Assembly: GCA_002395525.1 (NCBI GenBank)
Contig: DGXE01000031.1
Coordinates: 37,138 to 101,137, forward strand
DNA length: 64,000 nt
From: Ruminococcus sp. UBA4240
Lineage (GTDB): Bacteria > Bacillota > Clostridia > Oscillospirales > Ruminococcaceae
Direction: 5' to 3'
Shown: in pieces, positions 8,864 through 17,812 of the stretch
Layout: every line of letters starts with the position of its first letter
How positions within the stretch are numbered: position 1 is the first letter of the stretch
Notes under the pieces: model-generated
The model's input: only the letters and a program-made list of their open reading frames with translations
The model's database searches: none
What the model was told of the DNA's origin: nothing
Made by a program: the position numbers and the translations under genes

Positions 8864-9531
8864 TGCTCCTTGAATTAGATCACGTCACAAAGGAATACAT
8901 AAGGGGCGGCAAAAAGTTCTTTGCCCTTAATGATGTGTGCTTTGGCATAGACAAGGGGGACTTTTACACCATCATAGGCCGCTCAGGCAGCGGAAAGACT
9001 ACGCTTCTGACGGTCGCAGCGGGTCTTGCGGCACCCGACAGTGGGGATGTTGTATTCAAGGGGAAGAAGTATTCCGAACTTTCCGACAGGGAGCTTTCGG
9101 CTATCAGGGGGAACGGTATAGGCTTTATCCCGCAGGGACTGGGGACTGTACCGGATCTTACGGTCATAGACAATGTGCGCCTGCCCTCCTTTATCTACCC
9201 CGAAAAAGCCGATGATACAAGGGCGCTTGCCATACTGGAAAAGACGGGTATTGCGGATCTGGCACAAAGCTATCCCAATGAGCTTTCCGGCGGAGAGCTG
9301 AAGAGAGTGCTCATAGCCCGTGCCCTGTTCTCACAGCCTGAGATACTCATTGCCGATGAGCCTACTGCAGATCTTGACCGCCTGACCACAGAGGAGATAA
9401 TGAAGCTGTTTTCCGAGCTTCGCCGTGACGGCACCGCCGTACTGCTGGTCACTCATGAGATGGACACCATAGCATACGGTGACAAGGTCTTCACCTGCGA
9501 AAGCGGCAGGCTGACAGAAGGGAAACAATGA
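8863..9531 (+). CDS. ABC transporter ATP-binding protein (iron operon, second)
   Basis: 222-residue MacB/LolD-type ATPase: Walker A GRSGSGKTT, signature LSGGELKR, Walker B ILIADEPTA and switch His in LVTHEMD. It overlaps the preceding permease stop by one base (TGATG), and GGAGG lies just before. The Q-loop reads GFIPQGLG. It closes the iron operon and is followed by a clear terminator-like hairpin 27 bases on. Confidence 0.92.
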   Translation: MLLELDHVTKEYIRGGKKFFALNDVCFGIDKGDFYTIIGRSGSGKTTLLTVAAGLAAPDSGDVVFKGKKYSELSDRELSAIRGNGIGFIPQGLGTVPDLTVIDNVRLPSFIYPEKADDTRALAILEKTGIADLAQSYPNELSGGELKRVLIARALFSQPEILIADEPTADLDRLTTEEIMKLFSELRRDGTAVLLVTHEMDTIAYGDKVFTCESGRLTEGKQ

Positions 9532-9557
9532 TCTTCCTGTTTGAAATGCAAATGATA

Positions 9558-9598
9558 GACCTCCGACTCACGTTCTCTGCGGGTCGGAGGTCATTTTC
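9558..9598 (+). terminator. Intrinsic terminator of the iron operon
   Basis: Perfect 10-base-pair stem GACCTCCGAC / GTCGGAGGTC with a 15-base loop, followed by ATTTTC. It lies just after the last ATPase gene. Confidence 0.8.
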
Positions 9599-9677
9599 TG
9601 TACGGGATACTGTGTTGCTTTACAACAGGGGTTGGAAGGCTATTATACCCATGTAAAATCAAATTGATAAATATGAC

Positions 9678-9706
9678 TTGTAAAATCCGGAAATATATGT
9701 TATAAT
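9678..9706 (+). promoter_or_regulatory. Sigma-A promoter of the NUDIX gene
   Basis: TTGTAA, 17 bases, TATAAT, ending 26 bases before the ATG at 9732. Confidence 0.75.
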
Positions 9707-9731
9707 GTTTTTTGTACCTGGAGGTGGAGCA

Positions 9732-10280
9732 ATGTATCTCAATGAAACTACAATAGAAAAGAATACGGTGTTTGAAGGCCGTATCGTTACAGTGCGCTCT
9801 GACAAGGCACGCCTTGATGACGGAACAGTCGTGGGGCGGGAGCTTGTCATTCACCCGGGCGGTGTATCAGTCGTCCCCCTTACGGATGAGGGGGAGGTCA
9901 TTATGGTAAGGCAGTTCCGATATGCCTTCATGTGCCCGCTTCTGGAGATACCGGCAGGGAAGCTGGAACCGGGTGAAGACCCGGAAAAGGCAGTGCTAAG
10001 GGAGCTGTCCGAGGAGACAGGGGCGGCTTGCAGGGAGCTTATCTCCCTTGGGGTGTGTTACCCGTCTGTTGCGTATCTCACGGAGAAGATACATCTCTAT
10101 CTTGCCAGAGGACTGGATTTCGGCACTGCTCACCCGGATGAGGGGGAATTTCTTGATGTGGAGCGCATTCCTCTGGAAAAGGCTGTGGATATGGTGTTAA
10201 ACGGTGAGATACCTGATGCCAAGACACAGATAGCCCTGCTCAAAACATGGCATCTTGTGACAGAAAAAGCCGCCCGATGA
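9732..10280 (+). CDS. NUDIX hydrolase, probable ADP-ribose pyrophosphatase
   Basis: 182-residue hydrolase that probably splits ADP-ribose or a similar nucleoside diphosphate derivative in the cytoplasm. The Nudix box is intact: Gly, five residues, Glu, seven residues, then RELSEETG. The preceding EIPAGKLEPGE and the upstream VRQFRYAF are typical of the ADP-ribose pyrophosphatase branch. ATG 9732 follows GGAGGTGG; an upstream GTG-free extension is not needed. It is monocistronic: its own promoter lies upstream and the facing spoVG terminator overlaps its 3' end. Confidence 0.88.
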   Translation: MYLNETTIEKNTVFEGRIVTVRSDKARLDDGTVVGRELVIHPGGVSVVPLTDEGEVIMVRQFRYAFMCPLLEIPAGKLEPGEDPEKAVLRELSEETGAACRELISLGVCYPSVAYLTEKIHLYLARGLDFGTAHPDEGEFLDVERIPLEKAVDMVLNGEIPDAKTQIALLKTWHLVTEKAAR

Positions 10281-10293
10281 GACATCGGGCGGT
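10259..10293 (-). terminator. Intrinsic terminator of spoVG
   Basis: Eleven-base-pair stem at 10269-10279 / 10283-10293 with a three-base loop; read on the - strand it is followed by TTTTTCTG. It overlaps the end of the convergent NUDIX gene. Confidence 0.8.
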
Positions 10294-10318
10294 GAGCGGC
10301 AAGCTCATTGTTCATAGC

Positions 10319-10696
10319 TTAGTCGCTTATGGCTCCTGAAAATGTATCTCCCGCAATGGGCTCATCCGAAGGCTTAGGTTCTGCATCAGCAGGAAGCTCA
10401 GACTGATAGAGCCTTGCTGCCTCTTCCTCTGCCTGGATCATTTCAAGATGACGGGTATAGGCATCAAGGATCTGACCCTCAATGCTTGCACGGGCATCAG
10501 GTGAGATAGGATGGACTATATCCCTGAATGAGCCGTTCTCATCCCTTCTGCTGGGCATAGCCACAAACAGTCTCGCATCGCCCTGAACCACCTTGATATC
10601 ATGGATGGCAAGCTGATCGTCGATAGTGATGGATATTACAGCTCTCAATCTGCCATCGGGTATGATCTTTCTGATCTTGATATCTGTTATTGTCAT
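10319..10696 (-). CDS. spoVG: SpoVG family regulator
   Basis: 125-residue protein. The first ~85 residues match SpoVG along the whole family length: it opens MTITDIKIRKI and contains LRAVISITIDD, VVQGDARLFVAMPSRR and a DIVHPISPDAR stretch. SpoVG binds nucleic acid and acts in sporulation and division-site control in Bacillus. The C-terminal ~40 residues are acidic and Pro-rich, as usual for the family. GGAGG precedes the start. It is divergent from murC with about 120 bases between. Confidence 0.95.
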   Translation of the reverse strand: MTITDIKIRKIIPDGRLRAVISITIDDQLAIHDIKVVQGDARLFVAMPSRRDENGSFRDIVHPISPDARASIEGQILDAYTRHLEMIQAEEEAARLYQSELPADAEPKPSDEPIAGDTFSGAISD

Positions 10697-10816
10697 TTCT
10701 GATTCCTCCTTAGTGTTGACTTAGTGTCAGTCTGTACGTCACTCAAATCGTTATACTAATTATAAACTATTTTTTATATAATACTCTTAAAATTCTCTTA
10801 TTTTGAGGTGAAATTT

Positions 10817-12235
10817 TTGGTAACTTTTAATGAACATGAACATAACATCCTTGAAGGGAAAAAGCATATCCATATGATGGGCATAGGCGGCAGTGGGATG
10901 TACCCTCTGGCTCAGATGCTCCATTCAAAAGGGTTTTATGTCACAGGCTCCGACAATAATCAGACAGAAACTGTGGAAGCTGTACGCAGTATGGGCATAC
11001 AGGTCACCATAGGGCAGAAGGCGGAGAATATCCAAGGGGCGGATCTCATCGTATATACCACAGCCATACTGTCAGACAATCCGGAGCTTGTAGCGGCAAA
11101 GGCAAGCGGCGTGCCCATGATAGAGAGGGCACAGCTTCTGGGACTTGTCACCTCATGGTTCAACAATGCCGTATGCGTCAGCGGCACCCATGGCAAGACA
11201 ACGGTCACATCAATGATAACCCAGATTTTAAAGGGGGCCGGAAAGGACATAAGTGCGTATATAGGCGGCAAGCTCCCCATAATAGGCGGCAGCGGCTGTA
11301 TCGGCACATCGGATACCTTTGTCTGCGAGGCCTGTGAGTTTTGCGACCATTTCCTGCATCTGCACCCGGATATTGCACTTATCAACAATATCGATGCTGA
11401 TCACCTTGACTATTTCGGCACACTGGACAGAATAATTGAGTCTTTCGTGAAGTTCGGGAATATGGCCGGGACTGTTCTTGCAAACGGCGATGATGCCAAC
11501 ACCCGCAAAGCTCTTGAGGGCATAGAAAAACCTGTTGTTACCTTCGGTCTTTCCCACGGCAATGACTGGTATGCAGACAATATAGTCCACAGTGTGACCC
11601 CGGAGTTTGACATATTCCACAAGGGTGAGCATTTTGCCCATATACGCCTTGGAGTGTACGGGGAACACAATATCCCCAATGCTGTGGCAGCCTGTGCGGC
11701 AGCATATATGTCGGGTGCCACCTCCGGTGAGATCGAAGCAGGGCTTGAAAGCTTTACCGGTGCAAAGCGCCGTTTTGACAAGTACGGGGAGGTAAACGGC
11801 ATAACTGTCTGTGATGATTACGGTCATCATCCCACCGAGCTTACAGTCACCCTCAATGCGGCGGTAAAGGCAGGCTACAGCAGCGTATGGCTCGTATTCC
11901 AGCCCTTTACCTTCTCACGCACGGCCATGCTCATAGATGAATTCGCCGAAGCTATGAAAATCCCCGATCACTGCGTTATCACAGCTATCATGGGTTCCCG
12001 TGAGAAAAACACCTACGGCATATACGACAGGGACTTAGCGGCAAAGGTACCCGGAAGCATCTGCTTTGAGGAGCAGGATCACGACAAGAACTTCGAGCTG
12101 TGCGCACAATATGTGGCAGACAATGCCAAAAGCGGCGATCTGATACTGACTATGGGCTGCGGAGATATAAACAAATGCTCCTGGCTCATACTGGATAAGC
12201 TGAAAGAAAAATATGCCGTCACTTCCAACGGCTAA
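10817..12235 (+). CDS. murC: UDP-N-acetylmuramate--L-alanine ligase
   Basis: Mur ligase adding L-Ala to UDP-MurNAc in peptidoglycan synthesis, cytoplasmic. The N-terminal Rossmann motif is MGIGGSGMYPLA, the ATP loop is VSGTHGKTT, the central domain has NNIDADHLDYF, and the C-terminal domain has DDYGHHPTE. About 470 residues, normal for MurC. Start choice: no ATG is near. GTG at 10808 is in frame but is itself part of GAGGTG, which is ideally spaced from TTG 10817, so TTG is preferred; GTG remains possible. The next gene starts 11 bases after the stop and is probably cotranscribed. Confidence 0.93.
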   Translation: MVTFNEHEHNILEGKKHIHMMGIGGSGMYPLAQMLHSKGFYVTGSDNNQTETVEAVRSMGIQVTIGQKAENIQGADLIVYTTAILSDNPELVAAKASGVPMIERAQLLGLVTSWFNNAVCVSGTHGKTTVTSMITQILKGAGKDISAYIGGKLPIIGGSGCIGTSDTFVCEACEFCDHFLHLHPDIALINNIDADHLDYFGTLDRIIESFVKFGNMAGTVLANGDDANTRKALEGIEKPVVTFGLSHGNDWYADNIVHSVTPEFDIFHKGEHFAHIRLGVYGEHNIPNAVAACAAAYMSGATSGEIEAGLESFTGAKRRFDKYGEVNGITVCDDYGHHPTELTVTLNAAVKAGYSSVWLVFQPFTFSRTAMLIDEFAEAMKIPDHCVITAIMGSREKNTYGIYDRDLAAKVPGSICFEEQDHDKNFELCAQYVADNAKSGDLILTMGCGDINKCSWLILDKLKEKYAVTSNG

Positions 12236-12246
12236 AGGAGGTCACA

Positions 12247-13266
12247 ATGTATTCATACCCATATGCGGCGGGTGCTGCATTCCCCATGCCCTCCACCCTT
12301 GAGGAAAGCAATATCAGAAAGCATTACAGAAATACCTTTCTTCTTGCCATTCTTCATTCATTTCTGGCGCTGATACTATCCCAGACCTTCTTTTATCTCA
12401 TACCCGAGATAACCTCCTATTCCTACCGCTATGATGAAAACGATTACCCCATACTTGACTGGCAGTACCTGATGATAGCCACCTTTACCCCTGCTGCTGC
12501 CTGCCTTATAGTTTTCCTGGTGGATAAGTGCATAAGCAAGGTAAAATTCTCCGAGTACTTTTCTGCCAAGAATATCCGGGGCAAGGATATAGGCGGAATG
12601 ATACTCGTGCTTTGTGGGGCTTTTTCACTGGCTATGATAATACAGCTCGTAGTGATAAATGTCATGGGGCTTGCAGGGCTGTCTCCCGTATCCGAAATAA
12701 TGACAAATGCCACGGAGGATGTTACCCCCGCCTATCTGGCAGTGGATATATTCACCAGCCTTATAGTCGCCCCTGTCTGCGAGGAGCTGATGTTCAGGGG
12801 CGTTATCCTGCGGCGAATGTCCCAGGTGAGCATGAGATTCGGCATTATCTTTTCGTCCGTTTGCTTCGGGCTGATGCACGGGAATATCCTGCAGGGGATA
12901 TCCGGATTTATAGTGGGTCTGGTGCTTGCATATGCAGACATCAAGTGCGGATCGGTCATCCCCTCTATCATAGGGCATATGTTCCTCAATTCCTGGTCAT
13001 GTATTAATGCGCTGGTAAGCTACTTTACCGATGAGGACACCGCTGATATGGTATGGCTTGCAGTGATAGCGGTACTGGGTCTTGTGGGGCTCATCTCCAT
13101 ACTCGTGCTTGTGCGTTCAAGAAAGATCCGCCTGCCTGAATACAATGAATACCATAAGAAGCGCTCCTTCAGACTTGCGGCAAAGTGTGTATCATTCTGG
13201 ATCCTGATGATCATATATGCGTTTGATGTCATTTCCGCATTCAGCGAGGTATCTGAAAAAACATGA
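12247..13266 (+). CDS. CPBP family intramembrane glutamic endopeptidase (Rce1/CAAX-like)
   Basis: 339-residue polytopic protein with about eight hydrophobic helices. The three family motifs are present in order: EELMFRG (Glu-Glu and Arg), FGLMHGN (His) and GHMFLNSW (His and Asn), which form the glutamate-dependent intramembrane protease site. Many bacterial members are bacteriocin-immunity-like or process membrane peptides; the substrate here is unknown. AAAGGAGG precedes ATG 12247. It follows murC with 11 bases between, so probably the same transcript. Confidence 0.88.
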   Translation: MYSYPYAAGAAFPMPSTLEESNIRKHYRNTFLLAILHSFLALILSQTFFYLIPEITSYSYRYDENDYPILDWQYLMIATFTPAAACLIVFLVDKCISKVKFSEYFSAKNIRGKDIGGMILVLCGAFSLAMIIQLVVINVMGLAGLSPVSEIMTNATEDVTPAYLAVDIFTSLIVAPVCEELMFRGVILRRMSQVSMRFGIIFSSVCFGLMHGNILQGISGFIVGLVLAYADIKCGSVIPSIIGHMFLNSWSCINALVSYFTDEDTADMVWLAVIAVLGLVGLISILVLVRSRKIRLPEYNEYHKKRSFRLAAKCVSFWILMIIYAFDVISAFSEVSEKT

Positions 13267-13278
13267 CCGCAAAGCGAC

Positions 13279-13307
13279 TTGACAAACCGTATCAGATATG
13301 GTATAAT
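13279..13307 (+). promoter_or_regulatory. Consensus sigma-A promoter of aspS
   Basis: TTGACA, 17 bases, TATAAT, an exact match to the vegetative consensus; the ATG at 13374 lies 67 bases downstream. Confidence 0.85.
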
Positions 13308-13373
13308 CCAATATGTTTGTGAATGCGGTGCAAGGCACCGGCATTATGTATTCTTTCGGTATGAGGCGATAAT

Positions 13374-14690
13374 ATGATAACAGTAAATGGGAATACCCTA
13401 AAGGAAGAGTTTGACCTTGATGCGGCAAAAAACAGCATCGGGAAGGAAATTTCCGTAAGTGCCACAGTACACAAGGTAAACGACATGGGAGCCTTTTCCT
13501 TTATACATCTGCGTACAGCAAGGTATGTGATACAGACAGTCTATGACCCTCAGAGCTGTCAGGGCAGTGCAGAGGGCATAAAAGAGGGCTGCTTTGTAAG
13601 CGTGACAGGCATAGTGCGTGAGGAGGAGCGCTCCAAGAACGGCATAGAGCTCGCCCTTACCTCCATCAAGCTCCTGCACAAGCCCGGATACGACTATCCT
13701 CTCCATGTCAGCAAGTGGAAGCTGGGCTGCAGCCTTGACATCAACCTTGATAACAGGGGAGTGGCACTCAGGAATCCCGCCCAGAGAGCAGTTTTCAAAT
13801 TCCAGGAGGGCGTGGTATCCGCATTCCGCCAGTTCATGCTGGACAACAGGTTTACAGAGATACATTCTCCCAAGATAGTGGCACAGGGAGCAGAGGGCGG
13901 CGCCAATATATTCCGTCTGGAATACTTCGAGAAGGATGCTTTCCTCAACCAGTCACCCCAGTTCTACAAGCAGGCTATGGTGGCAGTGTTTGACAGGGTG
14001 TTTGAGATAGCACCTGTTTACCGTGCTGAAAAGCATTCCACTTCAAGGCATCTCAACGAGTACATCGGTCTTGACTTTGAGATGGGCTTTATAGACAGTA
14101 TGTACGATGTAATGGACATGGAGACCGCCATGCTCAGGTACATGATGCAGTATCTCAAGGACAACTATGCCCAGGAGATAAAGATGCTGAATGCTGATAT
14201 ACCCGAAATAGGGGAGATACCCTGCATCAAGTTCGAGGATGCAGTTTCCCTCATAAAGGGCAGCAAGGCAAAGAACAAGTTCGACCTGGAGCCAGAGGAT
14301 GAGGTGTTCCTGTGCGACTGGGCAAAGAAAGAGTACGGGACGGAATTCATATTCGTCACCAACTTCCCCTCATCAAAGCCTCCCTTCTATGCTATGGACG
14401 ACAAGGAAGACCCCAGAACTGCCTGCAAGTTCGACCTGCTTTTCAGAGGGCTTGAGATCACCACAGGCGGTCAGCGTATCCACGACTATGAAGAACAGCT
14501 GGAGAAGATGAAGAGACAGGGGCTTGATCCCGATGACTTCAAGTGCTATCTTGATTCCCACAAGTACGGGCTTCCTCCCCACGGCGGTCTTGGAATTGGG
14601 CTTGAGCGCCTTGTTATGAAGCTGCTGGGGCTGCAGAACGTCCGTGAGGCTTCGCTCTTCCCCAGAGATATAACAAGACTTCTTCCGTAA
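13374..14690 (+). CDS. aspS: Aspartate--tRNA(Asp/Asn) ligase, archaeal-length type
   Basis: 438-residue class IIb aminoacyl-tRNA synthetase with an N-terminal OB-fold anticodon domain (to ~110) and a catalytic core with FTEIHSPKI (motif 1 region), FEIAPVYRAEKH (motif 2) and GIGLERLVMK (motif 3). The length and the absence of the bacterial GAD insertion mark the archaeal/non-discriminating group, which can charge both tRNA-Asp and tRNA-Asn. In the anticodon domain the Trp of the usual Gly-Trp-Val turn of discriminating archaeal AspRS appears as Thr (ATVHKV), which agrees with relaxed specificity. If so, GatCAB elsewhere would make Asn-tRNA. A related asparagine enzyme is the main alternative. 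Confidence 0.87.
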   Translation: MITVNGNTLKEEFDLDAAKNSIGKEISVSATVHKVNDMGAFSFIHLRTARYVIQTVYDPQSCQGSAEGIKEGCFVSVTGIVREEERSKNGIELALTSIKLLHKPGYDYPLHVSKWKLGCSLDINLDNRGVALRNPAQRAVFKFQEGVVSAFRQFMLDNRFTEIHSPKIVAQGAEGGANIFRLEYFEKDAFLNQSPQFYKQAMVAVFDRVFEIAPVYRAEKHSTSRHLNEYIGLDFEMGFIDSMYDVMDMETAMLRYMMQYLKDNYAQEIKMLNADIPEIGEIPCIKFEDAVSLIKGSKAKNKFDLEPEDEVFLCDWAKKEYGTEFIFVTNFPSSKPPFYAMDDKEDPRTACKFDLLFRGLEITTGGQRIHDYEEQLEKMKRQGLDPDDFKCYLDSHKYGLPPHGGLGIGLERLVMKLLGLQNVREASLFPRDITRLLP

Positions 14691-14704
14691 CAGACACAGA
14701 ATGT

Positions 14705-14735
14705 ATTCCCGGCTGCACTGGCCGGGAATTTTTTC
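14705..14735 (+). terminator. Intrinsic terminator of aspS
   Basis: Stem ATTCCCGGC / GCCGGGAAT with a seven-base loop followed by TTTTTT. Confidence 0.88.
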
Positions 14736-14860
14736 ATCAGGACAAGGGCTCTCCTTTCTGTTTTTGTGCGAGTGTCCGTTTCTAATGCCTTTATAGATAC
14801 AAAATTGATATACTATTCTTGTTAAAAACATACAAATTTACTGCCAACATTCTATTGCTG

Positions 14861-14889
14861 TTGACATTTTATTAAAAATATGATAAAAT
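14861..14889 (+). promoter_or_regulatory. Sigma-A promoter of the hydrogenase-like gene
   Basis: TTGACA, 17 bases, TAAAAT; the ATG at 14948 lies 59 bases further. Confidence 0.75.
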
Positions 14890-14947
14890 AATGAAGGATT
14901 ATGATAAGGTGCATCCTTATCCATATTACTTCATGGGGGATTGTTGT

Positions 14948-16570
14948 ATGAACTATGATCTGATTGAGGTCAATACAGACAGGTGTACGGGATGCCGTGA
15001 CTGTGTTTCCGTCTGTCCTTCACCTCTGGCAAATATCGTCAGGACGCTTGATGACGGGCGCAAGGTCATCACCATAGATCAGGACAAATGCCTTGCCTGC
15101 GGTGAATGTGTCCGTGCCTGCAAGGAGGGCGGCCGTGATTACAACGACGATACCGACAGGTTCTTCAAGGATCTGGGGGACAGGCGCATTGTTATAGTAG
15201 TTCATCCTGCTGTAAGGGCAGCCTTCGGCATAAAGTGGCAGGCAGTGCTCAGGTGGTTCAAGCAGAACGGTGCTGACGGCATATACGACGGTGCATTCGG
15301 CGCTGATATCTGCACATGGAGCTATTGCCGCCAGATGAATGACGGCAGCCTTAAAAAGACCATAGCCCCCATATGTCCCGCCATAGAGCGGTATATGGAG
15401 CTGTATCACCCCGAAAGCATGGGCAGTGTTGCGCCTATCCACAGCCAGTATTCCTCAGAGGCTGTATATGTAAGGGATTATGTAAAGAAAAACTATGCGG
15501 TAGCGGCGCTGAGCCCCTGTCCCGCTATGAAGCTGGAATTTGAGAAAACTGCCCATGTGGAATACAATGTCACCTTAAAGCGGCTAAAGGATCATTTCAA
15601 AGCCACACGGACAGAATTCCGCAACATCAGCTACGAGGGTGTGCGCTACGATTTTGACGATATGTCCCAGGGGCTGCTGGGCAATCTGCAGAGCCTTCCC
15701 GACGGCTTTGCCAAGTGCATCAACGTAAACAGCCCCAACACTGTTGTACTCAACACTGACGGTGCAGACAGGGTGTACAAGGAGCTTGACGAGTTTCTCT
15801 CCACAGAGGGGGATGCACGCCCCGACATATTCGCAGGCCTTTCCTGCAAGGGAGGATGTCCATTTGGCATTGGCTGCTGGGAGGATGACGACGTAAGCAC
15901 CCTTGAATTCAAGTACATCTACAAGCAGACAGAGATAGATGCAAGAGCACGCCGCAAGGTAGGCTTAAACGGCACTGATAAGCAGTTCAAGCTCTTTGAG
16001 GACAGGATAAACCCCAAGAGCCTTGTACGCAAATACGAGGACATTCCCGAAGCACCCACCAAGGAGCGCCTTAAGGAGGTAAGGGATGACCTGGTTGCAT
16101 TCTTCAAGGAAAAGGAAGCATCAGCGCCTGATGCCAAGGCACCTGCTTCCCAGGCTCCGGCTGCTGTCCCTGCTCACGGAGCCCATGATCCGGCGGTAAC
16201 GCAGGGCGCTGTGGTGATAAAGAAGACCACAGACGAGCTTATAGCAGCAATTGACAGCCTGCGGCAGGATGTGGCGACTATTTCTGCCTCCAATAAGCAG
16301 ATAACCTCAATGGCGGACATAATCCACAGTATGCTCACAAAGATACACGGCTTCTGCGATTCCAGCGATATTATAGATGCCCAGACCTTGCCCAGCATTA
16401 CAGCCGCCCTTGAAAAGGTGCAGACTGCCCTTGCCACACTGGAGGCAAATATCGCTGACAACGGTAGCACAACGGAAGAAGCTGACACCGCAGTTGCAAA
16501 GCTCACAGAATATTCAGGCAGGATCACAGAGTCCGTAAATTCCATGATCCTTGCCATCGTTGGTAAATAG
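14948..16570 (+). CDS. [FeFe]-hydrogenase-like sensory protein (group C/D, HsfB-like)
   Basis: 540-residue cytoplasmic iron-sulfur protein. Two 4Fe-4S ferredoxin sites come first (C13, C16, C19, C23 and C48, C51, C54, C58), then an H-cluster domain. The four H-cluster Cys remain: C143 in APICPAIE, C191 in SPCPAMKLE, C300 and C304 in GLSCKGGC. The usual TSCCP motif of catalytic enzymes is reduced to a single Cys, typical of sensory or poorly active groups. No PAS domain is seen; the last ~140 residues are an Ala/Pro linker then helical coiled-coil-like sequence, perhaps a signalling output. ATG 14948 has GGGG eight bases upstream, better than ATG 14933. The gene has its own promoter and terminator; redox or H2 sensing is inference. 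Confidence 0.85.
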   Translation: MNYDLIEVNTDRCTGCRDCVSVCPSPLANIVRTLDDGRKVITIDQDKCLACGECVRACKEGGRDYNDDTDRFFKDLGDRRIVIVVHPAVRAAFGIKWQAVLRWFKQNGADGIYDGAFGADICTWSYCRQMNDGSLKKTIAPICPAIERYMELYHPESMGSVAPIHSQYSSEAVYVRDYVKKNYAVAALSPCPAMKLEFEKTAHVEYNVTLKRLKDHFKATRTEFRNISYEGVRYDFDDMSQGLLGNLQSLPDGFAKCINVNSPNTVVLNTDGADRVYKELDEFLSTEGDARPDIFAGLSCKGGCPFGIGCWEDDDVSTLEFKYIYKQTEIDARARRKVGLNGTDKQFKLFEDRINPKSLVRKYEDIPEAPTKERLKEVRDDLVAFFKEKEASAPDAKAPASQAPAAVPAHGAHDPAVTQGAVVIKKTTDELIAAIDSLRQDVATISASNKQITSMADIIHSMLTKIHGFCDSSDIIDAQTLPSITAALEKVQTALATLEANIADNGSTTEEADTAVAKLTEYSGRITESVNSMILAIVGK

Positions 16571-16588
16571 GCCCACAGGCTATACATA

Positions 16589-16622
16589 AAAACAGCAAAC
16601 TGTCAAGGCAGTTTGCTGTTTT
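16589..16622 (+). terminator. Intrinsic terminator of the hydrogenase-like gene
   Basis: Fourteen-base-pair stem with the core ACAGCAAACTG / CAGTTTGCTGT and a six-base loop; an A-run precedes it and TTTT ends it, so it can act on either strand. Confidence 0.85.
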
Positions 16623-16638
16623 GGATAAAGGATGTATC

Positions 16639-17754
16639 ATGGATAGAATAACACTCTCATGTCCCTGCCATTTCGGCACGGAGAGAACTCTTAAATTTGA
16701 AGCTGCACGTCAGGGATTTGAAAACATCACTGCCACAGATGGGCGCATCACCTTTGAGGGGGATATGTCCGCCATAGCAAGGGCAAATATCTGCCTTGCC
16801 ACTGCGGAAAGGGTGCAGATACTCTTAGGCTCATTCAGGGCTGTGACATTTGACGATCTGTTTGAGGGAGTAAAGGCACTGCCACTCGAACGGTTCATCG
16901 GAAAGGATGATGCCTTCCCGGTGACGGGACATTCCCTGTCCTCAAAGCTGACAAGCATTCCCGCCTGCCAGTCGATCATAAAAAAAGCCGCAGTTGAAAG
17001 GCTCTCCTCCAGATACCATGTGAACTGGTTTGAAGAAAGCGGAGCCCTCCACAGGATTCAGTTCAATCTGATAAAGGACATATGCACGGTGTATATAGAT
17101 ACATCGGGGGAGGGGCTCCACAAGAGGGGATACCGCCGCAGCTCAAATGCCGCCCCCATAAGGGAGACACTTGCTGCCGGGATAGCAGATATTGCCATGG
17201 TAAGGCGTGACAGCATCGTATACGATCCCTTCTGCGGCAGCGGCACCATACTGATAGAATCTGCACTTAAAGCGCTGAACATCGCCCCGGGTCTCAAAAG
17301 GCGCTTTGCGGCTGAAAGCTGGGCTCAGATACCGAAGGAGATATGGCGCAGTGAGAGAGAGCGGGCTATATCCCTTGTAACTAAGGATACAGGCTTTCAC
17401 GCCTATGGCAGTGATATCGACAGTGAATGTGTCGCCCTTGCCATGGAGAATGCCCGCAAGGCGGGAGTTGAAAAGTATATAACCGTTAAAAAGGCGGATA
17501 TAAAGGACTTTGTAAATGCAGAAGGGACATCTGTCATATGCAATCCCCCCTACGGTGAGAGAATGCTTGAACAGCAGGAGGCACGCAGGATATATACTGT
17601 TATGGGGAAGGTATTCTGCGCCGACAGGGAGCACCCCTGTGCTATAATTACTCCGGATGAGGAATTTGAAGACCTTTTCGGCAAAAAGGCGGACAAGGTG
17701 AGAAAGCTGTACAACGGCATGATAAAATGTGGACTGTATTCATACTTCCGCTGA
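16639..17754 (+). CDS. THUMP-domain class I SAM-dependent RNA methyltransferase (RlmL N-domain/YpsC type)
   Basis: 371-residue protein that probably makes N2-methylguanine in 23S rRNA. A THUMP RNA-binding domain occupies about residues 40-155; the methyltransferase domain has YDPFCGSGTILIE (SAM site) and CNPPYGERM, the Asn-Pro-Pro-Tyr catalytic signature. ATG 16639 follows AAAGGA; a TTG at 16621 lies in the preceding terminator and is rejected. The length matches the single-domain Firmicutes family rather than the fused E. coli RlmKL. It is convergent with fba. Confidence 0.9.
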   Translation: MDRITLSCPCHFGTERTLKFEAARQGFENITATDGRITFEGDMSAIARANICLATAERVQILLGSFRAVTFDDLFEGVKALPLERFIGKDDAFPVTGHSLSSKLTSIPACQSIIKKAAVERLSSRYHVNWFEESGALHRIQFNLIKDICTVYIDTSGEGLHKRGYRRSSNAAPIRETLAAGIADIAMVRRDSIVYDPFCGSGTILIESALKALNIAPGLKRRFAAESWAQIPKEIWRSERERAISLVTKDTGFHAYGSDIDSECVALAMENARKAGVEKYITVKKADIKDFVNAEGTSVICNPPYGERMLEQQEARRIYTVMGKVFCADREHPCAIITPDEEFEDLFGKKADKVRKLYNGMIKCGLYSYFR

Positions 17755-17762
17755 CAGGATGC

Positions 17763-17791
17763 AAAAACCCCCGGAGCGGCTGCTCCGGGGG
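17763..17791 (-). terminator. Intrinsic terminator of fba
   Basis: Ten-base-pair stem CCCCCGGAGC / GCTCCGGGGG with a four-base loop, followed on the - strand by TTTTT. Confidence 0.9.
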
Positions 17792-17812
17792 CTCGATGTT
17801 TGTGTGTATGAC

